From positions 1 through 10,843 of the forward strand of contig DMZI01000003.1 of the NCBI GenBank assembly GCA_003485325.1: a DNA stretch of 10,843 nt, read 5' to 3'. Each line of letters begins with the position of its first letter. The first letter of the stretch is position 1. Both the position numbers and the translations under genes were made by a program. A model generated the notes under the pieces. That model saw nothing but the letters and a program-made list of their open reading frames with translations. It did not search any database and was not told where the DNA came from. The DNA comes from Desulfotomaculum sp. (lineage in GTDB: Bacteria; Bacillota; Desulfotomaculia; Desulfotomaculales; Nap2-2B). Of this stretch, positions 5,873 through 10,843 are shown piece after piece.

Positions 5873-6754
5873 GTGAATACGGTGGACAACCTAAATAACA
5901 AAGAGATGAAATTATGCAGGGGAAAGGTGAAGAATACTGTAACACCGGCAGATAAAATGCAACTGCTAAAAGGTCTTCTTGGCAGTCTGGAAAATGTTGT
6001 TTTGGCATATTCAGGAGGTGTTGACAGCAGTTTTTTGCTTTCTGTGGCCAACGAAGTACTTGGAGATAAGGTGCTTGTTGTAACAGCAAAATCGCCGACC
6101 TTTCCGGAAAGCGAGTATAGATTTGCTGAAGAATTCACCAGGGGTTTAAGATCAAAGTTTCTTTCCATTGATGTGGATCAGCTTTCCCAGCCGGAACTTG
6201 CCAGTAACCCGCCTGAAAGGTGCTATTATTGCAAACGGCAGCTTTTTGACATTTTAAAAAAGATAGCTGTAGAAAATAATGCCGGGTGGGTAATTGACGG
6301 ATCAAATCTGGATGATCAAAAAGATTACCGGCCCGGAAGCAGGGCTTTAAAAGAACTGGGCATAAGGAGCCCTCTTATTGAGGCCGGTTTTACAAAAGAA
6401 GAAATCAGGAAATGCGCAAAAGAGTCAGGGTTTTCCTTCTGGAACAAACCTTCCTCTGCTTGCCTTGCTTCAAGGGTTCCTTATGGCATCCCAATATCGA
6501 AGGAAACGTTGGATGCTATCGATCGGGCGGAGGAATTGCTGCGTATTTTTGGTTTCAGCCAGGTCAGGGTAAGGCATCACGGCAATACCGCACGGATTGA
6601 AATTCAGATCTCCGAGATAGAAAAACTGATTGCTTATCGGGAGAAGGTTGTTATGGGGTTCAAAGCGCTCGGGTATACGTATATCGTTCTTGATCTTGAA
6701 GGCTACCGTACGGGAAGTTTGAATCTGGCGCTTTTTTCGCAGCAAAATGTGTAA
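5873..6754 (+). CDS. larE: LarE-type ATP-dependent sulfur transferase (PP-loop)
   Basis: This 293-residue PP-loop enzyme adenylates a carboxylate and transfers sulfur to it. In lactate racemase systems LarE makes the thiocarboxylates of the nickel-pincer nucleotide cofactor. SGGVDSS (47-53) is the ATP loop, NPPERCYYCKRQLFDIL (112-128) is the LarE signature, and KPSSACLASRVPYG (192-205) carries the family's conserved cysteine region. C117, C120 and C197 together match the three-cysteine LarE type thought to hold a [4Fe-4S] cluster and act catalytically, in contrast to the single-cysteine type that sacrifices its sulfur. The GTG at 5873 has AAAGGAAA upstream; an ATG at residue 29 would give a more usual N-terminus but lacks a good ribosome site. 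No larA, larB or larC is in the window, so the substrate is uncertain. Confidence 0.85.
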   Translation: MNTVDNLNNKEMKLCRGKVKNTVTPADKMQLLKGLLGSLENVVLAYSGGVDSSFLLSVANEVLGDKVLVVTAKSPTFPESEYRFAEEFTRGLRSKFLSIDVDQLSQPELASNPPERCYYCKRQLFDILKKIAVENNAGWVIDGSNLDDQKDYRPGSRALKELGIRSPLIEAGFTKEEIRKCAKESGFSFWNKPSSACLASRVPYGIPISKETLDAIDRAEELLRIFGFSQVRVRHHGNTARIEIQISEIEKLIAYREKVVMGFKALGYTYIVLDLEGYRTGSLNLALFSQQNV

Positions 6755-6830
6755 CATGCGTGAAAGTGAATCAAAAGGGAGAAAATAAAGCTTTATAAGA
6801 AGTTTTTTGCTTAAAGAGGAGGTTTACAAG

Positions 6831-8057
6831 ATGCGTCGAGTTTATTTTGATCACAGCGCCACAACACCGGTCAATCCCCTTGTTGCCGAAGAAATGTACA
6901 AGTTTTTGACGGGTGAAAATTTTGGCAATCCAACCAGCCAACACTATTTTGGATTAATTGCCCGTAGGGCTGTCGAAGAGGCGCGGGAAAAGGTTGCCGG
7001 GGTTATATCCGCCGATCCTAACGAAGTGATTTTTACCAGCGGCGGAACAGAATCGGATAACATGGCTATTCAGGGAGTTGCCCAAACTAACCGGGACAGG
7101 GGCAACCATATTATTACCTGCGCTGTGGAACACCACGCCGTGTTAAATACAGTCAAAGCTTTGGGAAAACAGGGTTTTACAACCACGATCCTGCCCGTTG
7201 ATCACTATGGCATGGTTGACGTTGATCAGCTCGCCGAGTCCATAACGGATAAGACTATCCTGATTACTATAATGCACGCCAACAACGAGGTCGGGACAAT
7301 CATGCCTATCAGGGAGATAGGCAAACTTGCCAAACAAAAGGGAATTATTTTTCACACGGATGCGGTTCAAAGTTTCGGTAAAGTGCCTTTTACGGTAGAT
7401 GAACTGGGTGTTGACTTGTTATCGATCTCCGGGCACAAATTATACGGGCCCAAGGGTATCGGAGCCCTTTACATAAGAAGGGGAACACGCCTGAGACAGA
7501 CGTTGTTTCATGGCGGCGCGCAGGAAAAGCTTCGCCGGGCGGGTACGGAAAACGTACCCGGCATCGTCGGTCTGGGAAAAGCGGCCGAACTGGCCGGCAG
7601 CGATATGGAACAGGAGAATAAAAAAATGACGGACCTGCGTGATAAACTGATCGACGGGGTCCTGAGCAGTTTTAAAAAAGTAAGGTTAACCGGCCATCCG
7701 TTAATTCGCCTGCCCAATCACGTCAGTTTCTGCTTTGAATATATCGAAGGCGAGTCTATGCTGCTCAGCCTGGACATGAAAGGTATAGCTGCGTCAAGCG
7801 GTTCCGCCTGTACATCGGGTTCCCTCGAACCTTCGCATGTTTTACTGGCCATGGGGATACCGCCTGAAATAGCTCACGGTTCTTTGCGCCTTACTCTGGG
7901 CAGCGGCAACACGGAAGAAGACGTGGATTACTTCCTGGAAGCGATCGGCCCGATTGTGGAAAGGCTGAGATCCATATCACCGTTCAGCGAGGAAGAGAAT
8001 TTTGATACCGACGCCGGCTGCAGCGAATGCCGGATAAGCCAGTCCTGTAAAGGTTAG
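6831..8057 (+). CDS. nifS: Cysteine desulfurase, NifS/IscS type
   Basis: This 408-residue PLP enzyme turns cysteine into alanine and an enzyme persulfide that feeds IscU, MnmA and probably LarE. It starts YFDHSATTPVNP. H101, D177 (HTDAVQ) and K203 in SGHKLYGPKG bind PLP, and the catalytic Cys is C327 in SSGSACTSGSLEPSHVL, the short-insert group I arrangement of NifS/IscS. An upstream TTG at 6807 is open, but GAGGAGG before the ATG at 6831 fixes the start. The C-terminus carries an extra cysteine-rich tail, GCSECRISQSCKG (C397, C400, C406), that is not part of the usual catalytic fold. The gene is 76 bp after larE and 29 bp before iscU, so a shared transcript is expected. Confidence 0.95.
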   Translation: MRRVYFDHSATTPVNPLVAEEMYKFLTGENFGNPTSQHYFGLIARRAVEEAREKVAGVISADPNEVIFTSGGTESDNMAIQGVAQTNRDRGNHIITCAVEHHAVLNTVKALGKQGFTTTILPVDHYGMVDVDQLAESITDKTILITIMHANNEVGTIMPIREIGKLAKQKGIIFHTDAVQSFGKVPFTVDELGVDLLSISGHKLYGPKGIGALYIRRGTRLRQTLFHGGAQEKLRRAGTENVPGIVGLGKAAELAGSDMEQENKKMTDLRDKLIDGVLSSFKKVRLTGHPLIRLPNHVSFCFEYIEGESMLLSLDMKGIAASSGSACTSGSLEPSHVLLAMGIPPEIAHGSLRLTLGSGNTEEDVDYFLEAIGPIVERLRSISPFSEEENFDTDAGCSECRISQSCKG

Positions 8058-8086
8058 CGTAATTTTTTAAGGGGGAAGTGACCGGT

Positions 8087-8455
8087 ATGTATTCGGATAA
8101 GGTTATGGAGCATTTTACCAATCCCCGCAACGTTGGGGAAATAGCAGATGCTTCCGGTATCGGCAATGTGGGCAATCCCGTTTGCGGAGATATCATGAAA
8201 GTTTTTATAAAAGTTGAGGATAACGTTATCGTAGACATAAAGTTTAAGACCTTCGGCTGCGGAGCAGCTATCGCTACAAGCAGCATGGTGACGGAAATGG
8301 CCAAGGGAAAAACGATTAAAGAAGCCCTGGAGATAAGCAGGAAAGATGTTGCAGAAGCGTTGGACGGCCTTCCGCCGCAAAAAATGCACTGCTCGAACCT
8401 TGCTGCAGACGCGCTGCATGCCGCTATTGAGGACTATAAAAGCAAGTCAGTTTAA
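8087..8455 (+). CDS. iscU: Fe-S cluster assembly scaffold IscU/NifU-N
   Basis: This 122-residue scaffold on which NifS sulfur and iron form [2Fe-2S] or [4Fe-4S] clusters has the three ligand cysteines C33 (PVCGD), C58 (FGCGAAIATSSM) and C102 (KMHCSNLAADAL), plus D35 and H101. It contains only the IscU domain; the ferredoxin-like and C-terminal Nfu domains of nitrogenase NifU are absent. The ATG at 8087 begins the standard MYSDKVMEHFTNPRN and is 11 bases after AAGGGGG (8069-8075). A GTG at 8078 is in frame but lies too close to that site. It follows nifS by 29 bp, which pairs scaffold and sulfur donor. Confidence 0.95.
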   Translation: MYSDKVMEHFTNPRNVGEIADASGIGNVGNPVCGDIMKVFIKVEDNVIVDIKFKTFGCGAAIATSSMVTEMAKGKTIKEALEISRKDVAEALDGLPPQKMHCSNLAADALHAAIEDYKSKSV

Positions 8456-8490
8456 TGGCATCCATGCCGCTAAAGCGATGCTAGCTTAAA

Positions 8491-8600
8491 GGATGAAAAT
8501 TTATCAACAAAGGAAGGTCAATGCCTTAAGCGCAATTTTGCAAGAGGCGAACATGAGCACGTTGCAGTTGACCTCCCTAAGGCAAGTCTATTTTCAGGAT
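8491..8600. repeat. 110-bp inverted-repeat (REPIN- or MITE-like) element before mnmA
   Basis: The left arm (8491-8530) and right arm (8561-8600) are imperfect inverted copies of the same roughly 40-base unit, around a spacer of about 30 bases. The strongest pairing is GGAAGGTCAATGC (8512-8524) with GCAGTTGACCTCC (8564-8576). Read on the minus strand from 8600 to 8564, the right arm matches 10684-10720 at 34 of 37 positions, and the identity stops sharply at the outer end of both copies. The element ends 13 bases before the mnmA start, so its last bases (AGGATGGG at 8596-8603) supply the only ribosome-site-like sequence for that gene. No transposase is encoded. Confidence 0.8.
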
Positions 8601-8613
8601 GGGTGTTATTTAG

Positions 8614-9699
8614 TTGAAAGTTCTTGTCGCAATGAGCGGCGGCGTTGACAGTTCGGTTGCCGCCGCCCTTTTAATTGATCAAGGTTATGACGTCACAGGG
8701 GTCACCATGCGGCTTGCCGATTGGCCCTTGTCAGAGAATAGGGGACCTCTGGGCTGCTGTTCTTCAGAAGCTGTTGAAGACGCCCGCTCGGTAGCCGGTG
8801 TACTTGGAATTCCGCACTATGTGATGAATTTTAAAAAGCCATTTAAGGAAAAAGTTGTCGATTATTTCTGCTGCGAATATTTAAACGGCAGGACACCCAA
8901 TCCCTGCATTGCCTGCAACAGGCATATCAAATTCGATCTCCTGTTAAAAAATGCGCTTTCGCTGGGTTTTGACTATCTGGCAACCGGCCATTATGCCCGT
9001 CTTGAGCACAATAACCTTAGTAATCGCTATATACTCAGCCGGGCTGTCGATAAAAAAAAGGATCAATCGTACGTGTTATACGGCCTTAAGCAGGAGCAGG
9101 CAGAGCGTCTGATGCTTCCCCTGGGGCGCCTGACAAAGGAAGAAGTACGCAAAATCGCCGCGGCAAAAAAATTACCGGTCGCAAGAAAAGCTGAAAGCCA
9201 GGAAATTTGTTTTGTTGCCGGTGACTACCGCGATTTTTTAAAGGAGGAAGCGGGTGAGTTAATCAAGCCGGGGCCGTTTCTTGATCTGCAGGGCAGGGAG
9301 ATTGGGCGGCATAAAGGCATTGCCTGCTACACAATCGGACAGCGCCGCGGCCTTGGGCTGCCGATGGGTCAAAGGATTTACGTGGTGGATATCGACCCTG
9401 AACGTAATACTGTTATTCTGGGCCCCCCGGAAGCGCTGTTTTCCGGCTGTTTGACAACCATGGAAAATAATTTTGTTTCCATTAAGAAACTGGAGGAATC
9501 AATGGCGGTTCAGGTCCAGATCAGGTATAAGGCGCAGGGTTCGCCTGCTTTGATTACCCCCATGCAGGGAAATGCGGTAGAAGTCTGTTTTGATAAACCC
9601 CAGCGATCGGTTACGCCGGGTCAGGCAGCCGTATTTTACCTTGGGGATACGCTTCTGGGAGGAGGGATTATCCAAAGGGGAGGTAACAGTCATTCCTGA
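8614..9699 (+). CDS. mnmA: tRNA (5-methylaminomethyl-2-thiouridine) 2-thiolase
   Basis: This 361-residue PP-loop enzyme adenylates C2 of wobble uridine 34 in Lys, Glu and Gln tRNAs and replaces its oxygen with sulfur. AMSGGVDSSV (6-15) is the ATP loop, TPNPCIACNRHIKF (94-107) and ESQEICF (194-200) carry the active-site cysteines, and TIGQRRGLG (240-248) is the family signature before the C-terminal beta-barrels. C101 and C199 correspond to E. coli Cys102 and Cys199; C98 adds a C-x2-C that would allow [4Fe-4S] binding. The start is TTG, giving the standard MKVLVAMSGGVDSS, with only a weak AGGATGGG ribosome site inside the preceding repeat. NifS upstream is the likely sulfur donor. The 3' end overlaps the convergent methyltransferase by 10 bp. 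Confidence 0.95.
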   Translation: MKVLVAMSGGVDSSVAAALLIDQGYDVTGVTMRLADWPLSENRGPLGCCSSEAVEDARSVAGVLGIPHYVMNFKKPFKEKVVDYFCCEYLNGRTPNPCIACNRHIKFDLLLKNALSLGFDYLATGHYARLEHNNLSNRYILSRAVDKKKDQSYVLYGLKQEQAERLMLPLGRLTKEEVRKIAAAKKLPVARKAESQEICFVAGDYRDFLKEEAGELIKPGPFLDLQGREIGRHKGIACYTIGQRRGLGLPMGQRIYVVDIDPERNTVILGPPEALFSGCLTTMENNFVSIKKLEESMAVQVQIRYKAQGSPALITPMQGNAVEVCFDKPQRSVTPGQAAVFYLGDTLLGGGIIQRGGNSHS

Positions 9700-10577
9700 T
9701 CTGCCGCCCAGTCAGAGATTCTTTTTGACGCAAGCTGGACATAGCTGCTGTCTGTTTCATAACCGACATATTTTCTCTTGGCTTTAAGGGCCGCAATTGC
9801 AGTTTGCCCGCTGCCCATAAAGGGGTCAAGGATTATTTCGTTTTGAAAAGTATAAAGCTGGATCAGCCTGTAAGGCAGTTCAACCGGAAAAGGCGCCGGG
9901 TGGCCTATTTTTTTTGCCTGTTCCGCAGGGAAAGTCCAGATGCTCTTTGTGTATTCAAGGAACTGCTCTTTGGTTATGGTGCTTTTTCTTTCCGCCGGAG
10001 CTTTTCTTGAAAAAATATCTTTCGAAAAAACGAGGATATATTCGTGAACGTCCCTCAACGTAGGGTTGGCGGCGGAAAGCCAGCTTCCCCAGGCGGTTGA
10101 AGGGCTTGCGCTGCCTGCCTTATTCCAGATTATTTCACCACGCATCAAAAAGCCTGCCGACTGGATATCTTCGATTTCAAACGCATGAATTGGTATATAT
10201 GGTTTTCGGCCCAGGTTGGCTATATTTACACAAAACCTTCCGCCCGGCGCCAGAACCCTGTAAACTTCCCTCCAGACTTTTAACAGAAAACTCCTGTATT
10301 GACTGAGATTCAAGTCTTCGTCGTAATCTTTTCCCGTGTTGTAGGGCGGCGAGGTTACAGCCAGATGGACGCTTTGATCAGGGAGTTCCTCCATATTCTC
10401 GCTGGTTTTGCAGAAGACCCTGTTTAGACTCTCAACGGGGACGGGATTTTCTATATAAGCGGCGCTTTTTGCCCCAGGCATTTCCTCAAAAAGCCTGCTG
10501 CTGTAAAAAGGTTTGGAATTATGGTTTCTTCTGCCCGGAGATCCAAAAGAACTGGTTATTGTTCCACGTTTTTTCAA
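9690..10577 (-). CDS. Solitary DNA methyltransferase, beta class, probably N4-cytosine
   Basis: This 295-residue SAM-dependent amino-methyltransferase has motif IV as TSPPYN (75-80) before motif I as LDPFMGSGQT (250-259), the beta-class order. SPPY, in place of DPPY or NPPY, points to N4-cytosine over N6-adenine methylation, though exceptions exist. WGSWLSAANPTLRDVHEYIL (163-182) and GHPAPFPVELP (225-235) are typical of the family. An ATG at 10601 or TTG at 10652 would lengthen it, but AAAGGAG sits eight bases before the TTG at 10577, so that start is chosen. A promoter lies directly upstream. No restriction endonuclease gene is adjacent within the window, so it looks like an orphan regulatory or protective methylase. 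The recognition site cannot be read from the sequence. Confidence 0.88.
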   Translation of the reverse strand: MKKRGTITSSFGSPGRRNHNSKPFYSSRLFEEMPGAKSAAYIENPVPVESLNRVFCKTSENMEELPDQSVHLAVTSPPYNTGKDYDEDLNLSQYRSFLLKVWREVYRVLAPGGRFCVNIANLGRKPYIPIHAFEIEDIQSAGFLMRGEIIWNKAGSASPSTAWGSWLSAANPTLRDVHEYILVFSKDIFSRKAPAERKSTITKEQFLEYTKSIWTFPAEQAKKIGHPAPFPVELPYRLIQLYTFQNEIILDPFMGSGQTAIAALKAKRKYVGYETDSSYVQLASKRISDWAADQE

Positions 10578-10623
10578 GACGGTTTCTCCTTTAAAAAACA
10601 ACATATTGCCATTTATTGGTTTT

Positions 10624-10652
10624 AGTATAGCTTTCCCCTGCCTTTTAAGCAA
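10624..10652 (-). promoter_or_regulatory. Sigma-A promoter of the methyltransferase gene
   Basis: On the minus strand TTGCTT (10652-10647) is followed by a 17-base spacer and TATACT (10629-10624). These match the consensus at four and five of six positions and stand 47 bases before the TTG start. Confidence 0.65.
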
Positions 10653-10683
10653 GGAATTTCAAAAAAGGAGCTGTAACTATCCT

Positions 10684-10720
10684 ATCCTGAAAATTAACTT
10701 GCATTAGGGAGGTCAACTGC
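10684..10720 (+). repeat. Single copy of the mnmA-upstream repeat arm
   Basis: It matches 8600-8564 read on the minus strand at 34 of 37 positions, including an uninterrupted 17-base block ending in AGGTCAACTGC. It lies intergenically upstream of the methyltransferase promoter and directly before a tandem repeat. Its opposite arm, if any, was not found in the window. Confidence 0.85.
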
Positions 10721-10723
10721 CAA

Positions 10724-10787
10724 GACACAAGGGACACAAGGGGGACACAACACACAAGGGCAACACACAAGGCAACACACAAGGGGA
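10724..10787. repeat. Degenerate ACACAAGGG tandem repeat
   Basis: ACACAA occurs six times, at 10725, 10734, 10745, 10752, 10765 and 10777. It is mostly followed by two to five G residues or GGCAAC, with unit lengths of 7 to 13 bases. The last two full units are 13 and 12 bases. The run leads straight into the hairpin at 10791. Confidence 0.85.
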
Positions 10788-10788
10788 C

Positions 10789-10832
10789 GGTTCTCCTGTG
10801 CTCATGGAAGCAAGTAAGCACAGGAGAAGAAC
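10789..10832. repeat. REP-like hairpin at the right edge
   Basis: TTCTCCTGTGCT (10791-10802) pairs perfectly with AGCACAGGAGAA (10817-10828) around a 14-base loop. The preceding AAGGGGACGG and the palindrome resemble REP sequences that flank RAYT (IS200-like Y1) transposase genes in several Firmicutes. This likeness is from memory and was not searched. No T-run follows, so it is not a terminator. A transposase, if present, would lie beyond the window. Confidence 0.65.
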
Positions 10833-10843
10833 GAAATCGCTCC

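Noticed and set aside
10724..10787. CRISPR array from the repeated ACACAAGGG units
   Set aside because: Units are 7 to 13 bases, degenerate and contiguous, without unique spacers of 30 bases or more.

Overview
The window looks like chromosomal DNA of a strictly anaerobic, moderate-GC Firmicute, perhaps of the Desulfotomaculum/Pelotomaculum (Peptococcaceae) type. This is inferred from the strong GGAGG-type ribosome sites, several TTG/GTG starts, the clostridial style of BioB, NifS, IscU and MnmA, and a Gram-positive-type BirA operator. The taxon is not proven by the sequence.

Left part (1-2350): the 5' end of an IS4-family transposase runs off the left edge. Its element ends against a GGDEF/HD-GYP cyclic-di-GMP protein whose N-terminal sensor part is missing and which has no visible ribosome site. 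A clear terminator follows. Next come a small highly charged protein of unknown function with its own terminator, and a decayed 3' fragment of a thi4-type thiazole synthase gene.

Centre (2357-9699): this is a sulfur-metabolism block arranged around a divergent promoter region at about 4334-4542. Leftward lies bioB (biotin synthase), preceded by a clear BirA operator, followed by cysK (cysteine synthase). Rightward lie iscR, cysE, larE, nifS, iscU and mnmA. CysE and CysK make cysteine. NifS strips its sulfur and IscU builds Fe-S clusters. LarE and MnmA are PP-loop enzymes that transfer sulfur to a nickel-cofactor precursor and to tRNA, and BioB inserts sulfur into dethiobiotin. IscR would sense cluster status. 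All three sulfur-inserting enzymes carry three cysteines that could hold an Fe-S cluster: C117/C120/C197 in LarE, C98/C101/C199 in MnmA, and C56/C179/C202 in BioB in addition to its radical-SAM triad. BioB has lost two of the residues that hold the [2Fe-2S] cluster of the E. coli enzyme.

Right part (8456-10843): a 110-bp inverted-repeat element sits directly before mnmA, and a 37-bp copy of its arm (34/37 identical) recurs at 10684-10720. A solitary beta-class DNA methyltransferase, probably N4-cytosine specific, is encoded leftward and overlaps the end of mnmA by 10 bp. The right edge holds an ACACAA-based degenerate tandem repeat followed by a 12-bp perfect hairpin, resembling REP/RAYT-type repeats.
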